NCBI GenBank assembly: GCA_023653055.1 | Contig: JAMNXR010000001.1 | Coordinates: forward strand, 266,921 to 330,920 | Source of the DNA: Burkholderiaceae bacterium | Lineage (GTDB): Bacteria > Pseudomonadota > Gammaproteobacteria > Burkholderiales > Burkholderiaceae_B | Direction of reading: 5' to 3' | Length of the DNA stretch: 64,000 nucleotides | Shown here: piece after piece, positions 8,165 to 16,148 of the stretch | Layout of the letters: every line of letters starts with the position of its first letter | Position numbering within the stretch: the first letter of the stretch is position 1 | Made by a program: the position numbers and the translations under genes | Notes under the pieces: generated by a model | Seen by the model: the letters and a program-made list of their open reading frames with translations, nothing else | What the model was told of the DNA's origin: nothing | Database searches by the model: none

Positions 8165-9283
8165 ATGAAACAGTTTGAGGCAGGTAAAGAGTCAATGTTA
8201 GGAATGGTGCGCTCGATCGCGCAAGGTCACCTGTCTCGGTCTGTTCAGGCGATTGATCAGCAAGGACTTTACCCGGAGAACGTCCTGCGTCAACTCGCCG
8301 CTGCGGGGGGAATGAGCGCACATCTGCGTGCACCTCATGGCTTTAATGATTTCGGTTTGTCTATTCATGCGATTGCCGAGGTGGGTCGAGTATGTGGTTC
8401 GACAGGCTTCATGATGTGGTGCCAGGCCGTCTGTGGGCTTTATCTACAAGAGGCCTTGTCGTCTAATTTGCACGGTACCCCACTTGCCCTGCATGTCTCT
8501 GGGGAGCGACTGGGTGGGACAGCATTGTCGAATCCCATGAAAACGTATGCCAAGATTGAATCCTTCATGCTCAAAGCGGTACCCGTTGAGGGGGGCTATC
8601 GCGTGACGGGAAGCTTGCCTTGGGTCAGCAATCTTGGGCCTGATCATTATTGTGGTGCCATTGCCTCAATTGAGCATGAAAGCGGGACACGCGAGTTGAT
8701 GTTCCTATTGCGTTGCGATGCGCAAGGTGTAACGCTGAAAGAATGTCCAAGCTTTTCAGGTATGGAGGGTACGGCTACCTATGCCTTGCATTTGAAAGAT
8801 TGTTTTGTACCAGCTGAAGAAGTGATTGCAGAGCCTGCACGACCATTGATTAAAAAAATCAGAGCGGCTTTTGTCATGTTGCAATGTGGCATGGCGGCGG
8901 GCATTATTCAAGGCGCGATTGATTCGATGTGGGCGGTTGAAGATCAGTTGGGTCATGTGAATCGTTATCTAGAGGACAGGCCCGATGCGATGCAAGAAGA
9001 GCGTGATGCGTGGTTAGACAGAGTGCTTAAGCTCGCCCAAACACCCTATGACGATTCGGATGCGTTTTTCATTCAAGTACTCGATGCACGCGCGCATGGC
9101 GCAGAATTGAGCTTGAGAGCAGCGCAATCTGCGTTGTTACACCAGGGCGCACGAGGCTATCTAATGAGCTCAGACGTCCAGCGTCGCGTACGGGAGTCGC
9201 ATTTTGTCGCGATTGTGACGCCTGCAATTAAGCACCTACGCAGTGAAATGGCTCGGCTTAGTCAGGAAACGATGCCAGCATGA
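8165..9283 (+). CDS. Acyl-CoA-dehydrogenase-fold flavoprotein (SfnB/DszC-like)
   Basis: 372 residues of the acyl-CoA dehydrogenase fold: an N-terminal helical domain, a middle beta domain (SLPWVSNLGPDHYCG, then FSGMEGTATYALHLKDCFVP) and a C-terminal helical bundle. The C-terminal HFVAIVTPAIKHLRSEMARL resembles flavin-dependent monooxygenases and desulfurisation enzymes of this fold (DszC, SfnB) more than beta-oxidation dehydrogenases; this is recognition by pattern. In an operon with a sulfonate/nitrate-type importer and a rubredoxin reductase it is the likely catalyst acting on the imported compound. The stop overlaps the start of the next gene (ATGA). The substrate is not determinable. Confidence 0.8.
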   Translation: MKQFEAGKESMLGMVRSIAQGHLSRSVQAIDQQGLYPENVLRQLAAAGGMSAHLRAPHGFNDFGLSIHAIAEVGRVCGSTGFMMWCQAVCGLYLQEALSSNLHGTPLALHVSGERLGGTALSNPMKTYAKIESFMLKAVPVEGGYRVTGSLPWVSNLGPDHYCGAIASIEHESGTRELMFLLRCDAQGVTLKECPSFSGMEGTATYALHLKDCFVPAEEVIAEPARPLIKKIRAAFVMLQCGMAAGIIQGAIDSMWAVEDQLGHVNRYLEDRPDAMQEERDAWLDRVLKLAQTPYDDSDAFFIQVLDARAHGAELSLRAAQSALLHQGARGYLMSSDVQRRVRESHFVAIVTPAIKHLRSEMARLSQETMPA

Positions 9284-10536
9284 GTATGCTAGAAGTATGG
9301 AGGGAGTATCTCTGCAAAGCGTGTGGCTATATCTACAACGAGCGTGATGGCGATGTGGACAGTGGGTTGGCACCAGGCACGCGTTTTGAGGATATCCCTG
9401 AGGACTGGTATTGCCCAATATGCGGGGTGACCAAAACGGATTTTGTGTTGGTCGAAGCGGGGCGAGCAGGTGCTTTGTCGACACGCTCTAGCGCTTCCAC
9501 CAGTCTGCCTCGCGATAACAATTCTTCGCGTCGCTCAATCAAGAAAATTTATGATGTCTTGATTGTGGGGGGAGGGACGGCTGCCTGGAAAATAGCGGAG
9601 GTCTTACGCGCCACATCACAGGACATTTCCATTGCGATGGTTTCGCAATGCGAGGCAGATCGCTACGACAAGCCTCTTTTGTCCGTGGCGATGGCGCGAA
9701 ACTTATCCTTGTCCGGACTCGTTAAAGAAACGGGCGCTGCGGCGGCACTTAGGCTGCAAGTGGCTCTTTTCTCCAATACTACAGCCATTAGTGTCAATAC
9801 TTCTCATCAGGCGCTTCGCACAACGCTCGGGAGCATTCACTATCAGCATTTGGTGATTGCCCAAGGCGCTCGATCTGTTTTGCCAGCACATCTACCAGCT
9901 GAGCATTGTTGGCGAATCAACCATCTGAATCAGTATGCAAGGTTCCGTAACGCACTTGGTTCGACGCCGCGCCGAGTGCTGGTGATCGGTGCTGGTCTCA
10001 TTGGCGCGGAGTTGACGAATGATTTAGCGTTGGCAGGGCATCACGTCACGCTCGTGGATATTGCTCCAAGGCCACTTGCACGGTTACTCACACAAGCGGA
10101 ACAAGCCGAGGCATTGTTGAAAGCTTGGGAGCCTCTGCAGATTGAGTTTTTGGGTAATACGGAAGTGTTAGAGGTCAAGCCATCTTCAGTACAAGGCTAT
10201 GACGTGCGCTTAAATCATGGGCGACACGTCACTGTCGATGAAATTGTTGTAGCAACTGGCCTAAAAAGCTGTGATCGCTTGGCGAATAGTGCGAATCTTG
10301 CTTGGAACAATGGAATTGTCGTGGATTCAACTACCTTAGTCACTAGCACTGAAGGGATCTATGCCTTAGGCGACTGTATTTCCATCGCGGGTGAAACAAG
10401 TCGTTTCATTGAACCTATCGGTCGACAAGCAAGAACGATTGCTAGCCAGATTGTTGGCGATGCGCTGATTCCTTATCAGAATCAGCGTGTTCCTGTGCGC
10501 ATCAAGACAACCTCTTTACCATTGACGGTCAAATAG
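9280..10536 (+). CDS. Rubredoxin-rubredoxin reductase fusion
   Basis: 418 residues. Residues 1-58 are a complete rubredoxin with the iron ligands C12, C15, C45 and C48 (CKACGY and CPICG). A linker rich in Ser/Arg leads to an FAD/NAD(P)H oxidoreductase: FAD-binding VGGGTAAW (about 95-102), the second nucleotide site VIGAGLIGAEL near 228, and the C-terminal FAD motif YALGDCI near 364. It should carry electrons from NAD(P)H through FAD to the Fe(Cys)4 centre within one chain. Fused to nothing else, it most likely serves the flavoprotein encoded just upstream or an oxygenase elsewhere. Last gene of the 4790-10536 operon. Confidence 0.9.
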   Translation: MSMLEVWREYLCKACGYIYNERDGDVDSGLAPGTRFEDIPEDWYCPICGVTKTDFVLVEAGRAGALSTRSSASTSLPRDNNSSRRSIKKIYDVLIVGGGTAAWKIAEVLRATSQDISIAMVSQCEADRYDKPLLSVAMARNLSLSGLVKETGAAAALRLQVALFSNTTAISVNTSHQALRTTLGSIHYQHLVIAQGARSVLPAHLPAEHCWRINHLNQYARFRNALGSTPRRVLVIGAGLIGAELTNDLALAGHHVTLVDIAPRPLARLLTQAEQAEALLKAWEPLQIEFLGNTEVLEVKPSSVQGYDVRLNHGRHVTVDEIVVATGLKSCDRLANSANLAWNNGIVVDSTTLVTSTEGIYALGDCISIAGETSRFIEPIGRQARTIASQIVGDALIPYQNQRVPVRIKTTSLPLTVK

Positions 10537-10691
10537 CGTGAGGATGAATAACTGAGGCGTTATATTTTTTAATATAAGGCGTTGTAAATCTTGACCATGG
10601 GTTTGTCGGTGATTGCGTTCTCTGAACCCGTTCTTAATGACACATTCAAAGAAATGAATAAAGAGCGGTGCAATATGCACGGAGACAAACG

Positions 10692-11662
10692 ATGAATAAA
10701 AAAATTTCAACCTTGATCGCGAGCGGATTTACTGGTCTTGCCTTGATGTTTAGTTCAGGTGTTCATGCGAGTTACCCAGACAAGCCCATCCGCATAATCG
10801 TGACCTTTGTCCCTGGAGGCGGTGCTGATGTGTTGGCACGCTATATGGCTAAAGAGATGGCGGATGTTTTAGGTCAACCCGTTGTGGTAGAAAATCGAAC
10901 AGGTGCAGGAGGCCTGATTGGTGTCGAAGCGGGTCTCGCTGCGGCACCAGACGGCTACACATTGACCCTGATTTCCTCAAGCTACACCGTCAATCCTAGT
11001 CTATACAAACTTAAATTTGATCCTGTTAAGGAAATCTCGCCCATTATTAAAATGAGCGCAGGCCCGATGCTCGCGGTGACCTCTAACAAATTGGGATCAA
11101 AACGGTCGCGGAGTTAGTCGCGGCTGCAAAAAAATCTCTAGGTGCTATTAATTTTGCCTCCTCAGGACAAGGGAGTGTGATCCATCTCGCGAATGAGCTT
11201 TTTAACCAGCGCGCGGATATCAAAATGGCACACATCCCCTACAAAGGTGGTGGCAACGCTTTGGTTGATTTGCTTGCCAATCAGGTTGATCTGTATTTTG
11301 CCGCAACCGCGAGTGCATTACCGCACGTGCGTTCTGGAAAAATTAATGCCGTGGCGGTCACGACACCGAATCGTATTCCAGCCTTGCCAGATGTGCCAAC
11401 AATCGCTGAAAGTGGATTTCCTAATTATGAAGCGACCCTTTGGTACGGCCTCATTGGCCCTAAAGGAATGCCTATTGCAGTTGTAGACAGATTAAACACT
11501 GTCATCAATCAAATTTTATTAAAACCTTCTGCGAGAGAAAAGATTCAGGCTGATGGCGCCGAGCCTGCAGGTGGAACAGCGGTTGCGTTTCGAGAATCGA
11601 TTGCAAATGAAATCCAGATTTGGGGCAAGGTTGTCAAAGACATTGGCATCACACCTCAGTAG
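10692..11662 (+). pseudogene. Bug/TctC-type receptor, disrupted by a one-base deletion
   Basis: The signal peptide and first lobe read from the ATG at 10692 (MNKKISTL, with GGAGACA upstream) through SNKLG. The frame then closes at a TAG near 11117. The continuation KTVAELVAAAKKSLGAINFASSGQ is present in the next frame and runs to the stop at 11662. Inserting one base near 11093-11094 (codon after LG) restores a 323-residue protein, the normal size of a periplasmic tripartite tricarboxylate transporter receptor. So this is one gene with a single-nucleotide loss, either a real recent pseudogene or a sequencing error. It follows the redox operon by 155 nt and no TctA/TctB membrane genes are nearby. 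Confidence 0.88.
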
Positions 11663-11682
11663 GGTCACGATTTGATTCCTCT

Positions 11683-12480
11683 TTAACCTTCATCCCAAAC
11701 ATAGGACTCCATCGATAGCATGCCATAACGAATTTCTGTTTCCAGAACTTGTATAGAGTCCTCATTCATGCTTGCACCAAGCGCGACGAATAGCGGCAAA
11801 AAATGCTCATCTGTCGGATGCGCTCTCAATGCATGTGGCGCTTGTGTTCTGTAGTCCAATAGTTTTGTAAGGTCTCTTTTCTGAGTCGCTGATCTCACCC
11901 AACTGGAAAACGCTGTGACATATGCTTGAGGTTGTGTGACTTCTGTGCCCCGAAACTCATTAAAATTGTGTGTCATGCTGCCAGACCCAATCACTGCAAT
12001 GCCTTGGGTGCGAAGTGTCGAAAGTGCGTTGCCTAATGCTAATGTGAATGAGGGTGTTGCATCCTCGGGTAAGGAAATGGGAACGACTGGAATATCTGCC
12101 TGCGGGCGCAGATGCAGCATGGGAATCCAGACTCCGTGATCCAAGCCTTGCGCTGCGTCGAGTTCAGAATTGATTCCGGCTTTCTCTAGCGTGGACTGAA
12201 CCAGTCGAGACAGAGCCTGTGAGCCCGGAGCGGGGTAACGCAGCGTGTAAAGCTCTTTAGGGAAGCCACCGAAATCGTGAATTGTTTCAGGTTGGGGGTG
12301 ATTGCCAACCTTGAGCGTCTTGGTTTGCCAGTGTGGAGACACCACCACAATCCCGCGCACTTGCTCCCAATGTTTGCCAAGTTTTGCGAGTGCGGCGCCT
12401 ATTGGCCCCGGTTCGACAGCCAGCATTGGCGAACCATGAGAAACGAAGAGTACGGGCGCGAGGGTCTTGTTCATTGTCAT
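11683..12480 (-). CDS. ygiD: DODA-type extradiol ring-cleavage dioxygenase (YgiD-like)
   Basis: 265 residues of the LigB/DODA fold. Metal-ligand histidines are seen in FVSHGSP (H15), VVSPHW (H50) and LDHGVW (H115), and the C-terminal HPTDEHFLPLF motif is typical. Enzymes of this type are single-domain extradiol dioxygenases; E. coli YgiD cleaves DOPA, although the physiological substrate in most bacteria is unclear. It is encoded downstream of a DoxX protein in a two-gene unit that is divergent from a LysR regulator. DODA-DoxX-LysR sets are common, which suggests joint control in response to a phenolic or oxidative signal; that is inference. Confidence 0.87.
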   Translation of the reverse strand: MTMNKTLAPVLFVSHGSPMLAVEPGPIGAALAKLGKHWEQVRGIVVVSPHWQTKTLKVGNHPQPETIHDFGGFPKELYTLRYPAPGSQALSRLVQSTLEKAGINSELDAAQGLDHGVWIPMLHLRPQADIPVVPISLPEDATPSFTLALGNALSTLRTQGIAVIGSGSMTHNFNEFRGTEVTQPQAYVTAFSSWVRSATQKRDLTKLLDYRTQAPHALRAHPTDEHFLPLFVALGASMNEDSIQVLETEIRYGMLSMESYVWDEG

Positions 12481-12513
12481 GAAAATCCTCTACTGAAACA
12501 TTTGATCTGAAGA

Positions 12514-12933
12514 TTAAGCCGCAGTGTGATGATATTTCGCGCTGAGCGTCCAGGATCCCGGACCATGAGCCGCCAACACTAGCAAACCACCTATCACGCC
12601 GACGTTTTTATAGAACATGAGTTGTTGCATGAATGATTGTTCTGCAGGGACCGCCCAGTATGCATGAAACGATACTGTGGCCACGGCAGTAAACGCAGCG
12701 AGTATTAATGAAGCTGTACGGCTAAAGAGTCCTGTGATTAATGCTAAACCACCACCAATTTCGACCACAATTGCGACGACGGCAGCAAGAGAAGCGAAGG
12801 GTAGACCCACGGAGCTGATGTAGCCGACGGTGCCTTCAAAACCACTAACTTTGGACAAGCCAGCAGGCAAAAAAAGTGCTGCAAGTGCTAGTCGGCCAAG
12901 CAGTGTCAAACTATTTTGGAATGTCGTATTCAT
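12514..12933 (-). CDS. DoxX-family membrane protein
   Basis: 139 residues with four hydrophobic helices and the DoxX/DoxD-like opening LGRLALAALFLPAGLSKVSGF. The family is found in small membrane complexes linked to quinone or thiol redox chemistry; the molecular role is not established for most members. The ATG is preceded by a CTGGGG Shine-Dalgarno-like run. It is the first gene of the unit with the extradiol dioxygenase at 11683 and faces the LysR regulator across a 118-nt divergent promoter region. Confidence 0.88.
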   Translation of the reverse strand: MNTTFQNSLTLLGRLALAALFLPAGLSKVSGFEGTVGYISSVGLPFASLAAVVAIVVEIGGGLALITGLFSRTASLILAAFTAVATVSFHAYWAVPAEQSFMQQLMFYKNVGVIGGLLVLAAHGPGSWTLSAKYHHTAA

Positions 12934-13030
12934 AAAAACCCCAGGTAAATTTAGTGAAAAGTGAATATGGCGAAACAGATGACAGTCTATTAATCAATTA
13001 AATAAAGATAAATTAGGTAAATAATTATTA

Positions 13031-13053
13031 ATTGTCTTTAAAATAAAGACAAT
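13031..13053. promoter_or_regulatory. Perfect inverted repeat overlapping the LysR start codon
   Basis: Arms ATTGTCTTTA and TAAAGACAAT, perfectly complementary over 10 bp with a 3-nt AAA spacer. The second arm includes the first two bases of the LysR ATG at 13052. It sits in the AT-rich divergent region between doxX and the regulator. An inverted repeat of this length with a short spacer is a good candidate operator for the adjacent LysR protein, and its position over the start codon would suit negative autoregulation. It is followed directly by coding sequence, so it is not a terminator. Confidence 0.6.
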
Positions 13054-13945
13054 GGATAGATTCGATGCGATGCGCGCCTTTGTGGGAGTGGTGGATGCCG
13101 GCAGTTTTGTCGGTGCGGCTGAACGTTTGCAGATTTCCAAGGCAGTCGTCTCTCGCTTAGTCGCCGAACTCGAGGATCATCTAGGTGTGAGATTGCTTCA
13201 CCGCACGACTCGCAAACTTTCACTCACTCCAGAGGGCGATACTTTTGTGGGTCGGTGTCGGAGCGTTTTATTCGAACTTCAGGAAGCTGAAGACGATGTG
13301 AGTCATCGCAGCGCGCAAGCGCGGGGTCTTTTGCGTGTGAATGTACCGGTGAGCTATGGACTTTCGCATTTGGCTGAACTGTGGCCAGGCTTTATGCAAA
13401 AGCACCCGGAAGTTATCTTGGATGTGACGCTGTCTGATCGTGTCGTCGATTTGGTCGAAGAGGGCTACGACATGGCAGTAAGGATTGGAAAGCTCGAGGC
13501 CTCAACGCTCGTCAGTCGTCGTTTAAGTGAAACAAGAATGGTCTTGTGCGCATCACCAAGCTATGTGATGAAAAATCCACTGCCTAAAATTCCTGAAGAC
13601 CTCGGTCAGCACCGTATCCTCGCTTATAGTTTGTTGTCCACGGGTGATCAATGGATCTTTACCTCTAATCAGGATGTTAAACATCAAGTGTCTGTGCGTA
13701 TTGCCCCTGTTATGCGCACAAATAATGGAGATACATGTCGCGCGGCAGCACTACAAGGTCAAGGCATTGTTTTACAACCTGATTTTTTAATAGGTGATGA
13801 CATCAAGGCAGGCCGCCTGGTTGAACTCATGCCGCAATGGAATGCAGGCGAATTAGGGATTTTTGCTGTGTATCCGAGTCGCCGTTATTTGTCAGCGAAG
13901 GTTCGATTGTTAGTTGAGTATCTGGTAGAGCAGTTGAAACGATAA
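13052..13945 (+). CDS. LysR-family transcriptional regulator
   Basis: 297 residues: N-terminal winged helix-turn-helix (MDRFDAMRAFVGVVDAGSF, then SKAVVSRLVAELEDHLG and LLHRTTRKLSLT, residues 1-60), a linker helix and a periplasmic-binding-like effector domain. Sequence style matches the CrgA/AaeR-like group that often lies next to DoxX, pirin or quinone-related genes. It is transcribed divergently from doxX-ygiD, the probable targets. No strong Shine-Dalgarno precedes the ATG; the inverted repeat overlaps it instead. The effector is unknown. Confidence 0.93.
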   Translation: MDRFDAMRAFVGVVDAGSFVGAAERLQISKAVVSRLVAELEDHLGVRLLHRTTRKLSLTPEGDTFVGRCRSVLFELQEAEDDVSHRSAQARGLLRVNVPVSYGLSHLAELWPGFMQKHPEVILDVTLSDRVVDLVEEGYDMAVRIGKLEASTLVSRRLSETRMVLCASPSYVMKNPLPKIPEDLGQHRILAYSLLSTGDQWIFTSNQDVKHQVSVRIAPVMRTNNGDTCRAAALQGQGIVLQPDFLIGDDIKAGRLVELMPQWNAGELGIFAVYPSRRYLSAKVRLLVEYLVEQLKR

Positions 13946-13971
13946 ATTGATTGATTACTTTTGAGCATCAA

Positions 13972-14361
13972 ATGAAACTCATACATTCGCCACACACCCC
14001 CGCACCAGCCGGTCACTACAGCCATGCCGTTGAAGCCGGAGGCTTAATCTTTGTGTCTGGAGTATTGCCAGGCAAGCCACTTGACAGTGAAGTTGATACT
14101 TTTGAACGTCAGGTCCGCGCTTCTTTCAAACACTGCGTAAACATTCTCAAAGCAGCAGACTGTAAGCTCAATGATGTGGTGCAGTGCACGGCATATATTG
14201 TCGGTGTGTCGAACTGGCCAGAATTCAACGCGATTTATGCGGATATTTTTGGAGACCATAAACCTGCTCGTGCTGTGGTCCCTGTACCCGAACTGCATTA
14301 TGGATTCATGGTTGAAATTCAATTAGTTGTAGAGAAAAAGAGTTTAGAACGACTGAATTAA
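13972..14361 (+). CDS. RidA/YjgF-family enamine/imine deaminase-like protein
   Basis: About 129 residues from the ATG at 13972; an in-frame TTG at 13951 is a less likely start. RidA trimer-fold features are visible: YSHAVEAGGLIFVSGVLPG near the N-terminus and the C-terminal region AVVPVPELHYGFMVEIQLVV. In true RidA deaminases an arginine after the AR.. segment binds the carboxylate; here KPARAVVPV supplies R in the expected region. RidA proteins hydrolyse reactive enamines/imines formed by PLP enzymes, but many paralogues act in specific catabolic pathways. It lies 26 nt after the LysR gene, perhaps co-transcribed. Confidence 0.85.
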   Translation: MKLIHSPHTPAPAGHYSHAVEAGGLIFVSGVLPGKPLDSEVDTFERQVRASFKHCVNILKAADCKLNDVVQCTAYIVGVSNWPEFNAIYADIFGDHKPARAVVPVPELHYGFMVEIQLVVEKKSLERLN

Positions 14362-14434
14362 ATAGAAAAATCGCTCGTTCTATTGAGCAGGATGCTCATG
14401 ATTAAGCGTCCATGCAATATGACAGTTTTATATA

Positions 14435-14463
14435 TTGACATGATCAGTTCAAAACTGAATATT
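14435..14463 (+). promoter_or_regulatory. Predicted sigma-70 promoter with internal inverted repeat
   Basis: A consensus -35 TTGACA at 14435-14440 is followed after 17 nt by AATATT (14458-14463; four of six matches to TATAAT). Between them is a perfect inverted repeat TCAGTT-CAA-AACTGA (14444-14458), which would place a repressor on the polymerase footprint. It lies about 105 nt upstream of the first gene of the CoA catabolic cluster, so it is the best candidate promoter/operator for that operon, perhaps bound by the IclR regulator encoded at 20237. Confidence 0.5.
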
Positions 14464-14568
14464 TCGTTTACTTGTCAAAACGCACGTGGTATAAAAATTT
14501 ACAAAAATTGAATGCCCCATTGAGTGGTTCAATCGGGTGACATTCAATATTCATAGAGACAACATCGC

Positions 14569-15726
14569 ATGAGCATTCGCGGCAAAGCCTACATTGGGGG
14601 CATTTACGAGCACCCCGCACGGAAAATTGAAAACAAATCACTCGCCCAGTTGCATGCGGAATGTGCAAAAGGTGCATTAGAGGATGCTGGACTCACGATC
14701 CATGACGTTGACGGTTACTTTTGTTCCACCGATGCCCCAGGTGGGCTAGGTGGTATCAATATGATCGACTACATGGGCCTCACTGTCAGACATTCGGACT
14801 CGACGAATACGGGTGGGTCTTCTTACTTATACCTTGTGGCGCATGCCGCCGAGGCTATTGCTGCGGGCAAGTGCAGTGTGGCGTTGATCACCTGTGCCGG
14901 CTTTGGTCGGCCCGGCACGATCGTACGAGAGCTTGATTCGAACATTCCGGATACGCCTTTTGAAATGCCCTATGGGCCTGTGACCGTTAATTTATATGCG
15001 CTCTCAGCCATGCGTCATATACATGAATTCGGGACAACCAGTGAGCAGCTCGCCTGGGTCAAGGTTTCTGCCTCGCATCATGCGCAGCACAATCCAAACG
15101 CATATCTTAAAAAGGTCGTGACCGTTGAGGATGTCCTGAATTCACCCATGATCTCCGATCCTCTGCATCGCTTGGATTGCTGCGTGGTAACGGATGGTGG
15201 CGGTGCGGTCATTGTGGTGAGCCCAGAGGTTGCCAAACGACTCAAGCGTCCGATGGTCAAGCTCATTGGCGCGGGCGAATCACCGAAAGGACAGATGGGT
15301 GGCAAGGTCGATATCACCTATACCGGTGCGGTGCGCTCAGGCCCAATCGCTTTTGCTGAAGCAGGTGTCACGCCTCAGGATATCAAGTACGCCTCGATTT
15401 ACGATAGTTTTACGATCACAGTCATCATGACGCTAGAGGATCTTGGCTTTTGTAAAAAAGGCGAAGGCGGCAAGTTTGTGATGGATGGCAATCTCATTTC
15501 AGGTGTAGGTAAATTACCGTTCAATACGGACGGTGGTGGCTTGTGTAACAACCATCCCGTTAACCGTGGCGGTATTACCAAAATTATCGAGGCGGTGCGT
15601 CAATTGCGTGGCGAAGCGCATCCGCTCGTTCAAGTTAAAAATTGCGATATCGCGCTTGCTCACGGTACCGGTGGATCGCTCAGTACGCGCCACGGTAGTG
15701 CCACACTCATCATGGAAAGAGAATAA
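14569..15726 (+). CDS. Thiolase-fold protein without nucleophilic cysteine (SCP2/Ltp-like)
   Basis: 385 residues of the SCP2-thiolase/lipid-transfer-protein branch of the thiolase fold. The position of the acylated cysteine in true thiolases is here glycine/serine (TNTGGSSYLYL, about 79-89). The C-terminal HGTGGS motif is kept. Cysteine-less thiolase homologues of this branch, such as Ltp2, work as retro-aldolases on beta-hydroxyacyl-CoA when bound to a DUF35 partner. The next gene, 4 nt downstream, is exactly such a DUF35 protein. The probable role is C-C bond cleavage of a CoA-bound intermediate, releasing a ketone or aldehyde; this is inference from pairing. First gene of the 14569-20240 operon. 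Confidence 0.87.
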   Translation: MSIRGKAYIGGIYEHPARKIENKSLAQLHAECAKGALEDAGLTIHDVDGYFCSTDAPGGLGGINMIDYMGLTVRHSDSTNTGGSSYLYLVAHAAEAIAAGKCSVALITCAGFGRPGTIVRELDSNIPDTPFEMPYGPVTVNLYALSAMRHIHEFGTTSEQLAWVKVSASHHAQHNPNAYLKKVVTVEDVLNSPMISDPLHRLDCCVVTDGGGAVIVVSPEVAKRLKRPMVKLIGAGESPKGQMGGKVDITYTGAVRSGPIAFAEAGVTPQDIKYASIYDSFTITVIMTLEDLGFCKKGEGGKFVMDGNLISGVGKLPFNTDGGGLCNNHPVNRGGITKIIEAVRQLRGEAHPLVQVKNCDIALAHGTGGSLSTRHGSATLIMERE

Positions 15727-15730
15727 TTCG

Positions 15731-16132
15731 ATGGCTACCCCTTATCAAGATAGAAAAATATCCGATCCAAAATTTAACTACGGCGATGAGCCATTTTTTG
15801 AAGCGGCGACAAAAGGTAAGTTGTTGGTGAAGTTTTGTAACGACTGCGGCCAGTATCACCACTATCCCCGCGCACTCTGCCCCTTTTGTTTTAGTGACAA
15901 GACGGAATGGAAAGAAGCAACCGGCGCGGGTACGATTTACAGTTACAGTGTGACGCGCGTATCAGGACCAACCCCTTACGTCATTGCCTACGTCACGTTG
16001 GCGGAGGGTCCCACGATGCTTACAAACATTGTTGATTGTGATTTAGATACGATCCGCTGTGGTCAAAAAGTACAAGTGACCTTCAAGCAAAGCGAGAATG
16101 GCATCGGCATACCCATGTTCAAGTTGGCATAG
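15731..16132 (+). CDS. DUF35 zinc-ribbon/OB-fold protein, aldolase partner
   Basis: 133 residues from the ATG at 15731, the first start after the thiolase-fold stop; the frame is open much further upstream but inside that gene. It has the rubredoxin-like zinc ribbon with two CxxC knuckles (CNDCG and CPFC, about residues 36-54), then an OB-fold (GAGTIYSYSVTRVS onward). DUF35/ChsH2-like proteins bind the acyl-CoA and complete the active site of thiolase-fold partners. Tight spacing to the upstream gene supports a two-subunit complex. Confidence 0.9.
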   Translation: MATPYQDRKISDPKFNYGDEPFFEAATKGKLLVKFCNDCGQYHHYPRALCPFCFSDKTEWKEATGAGTIYSYSVTRVSGPTPYVIAYVTLAEGPTMLTNIVDCDLDTIRCGQKVQVTFKQSENGIGIPMFKLA

Positions 16133-16148
16133 ACACAAGGATCAAGCA

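Noticed and set aside
10557..10585. TTATATT/AATATAA hairpin after the rubredoxin reductase gene as a terminator
   Set aside because: The stem is entirely A/T and not followed by a T-run; too weak to call.
10692..11662. Two separate genes or a programmed frameshift in the Bug receptor
   Set aside because: The halves together make one standard-length receptor, with a single missing base and no slippery heptamer or downstream structure at the break.
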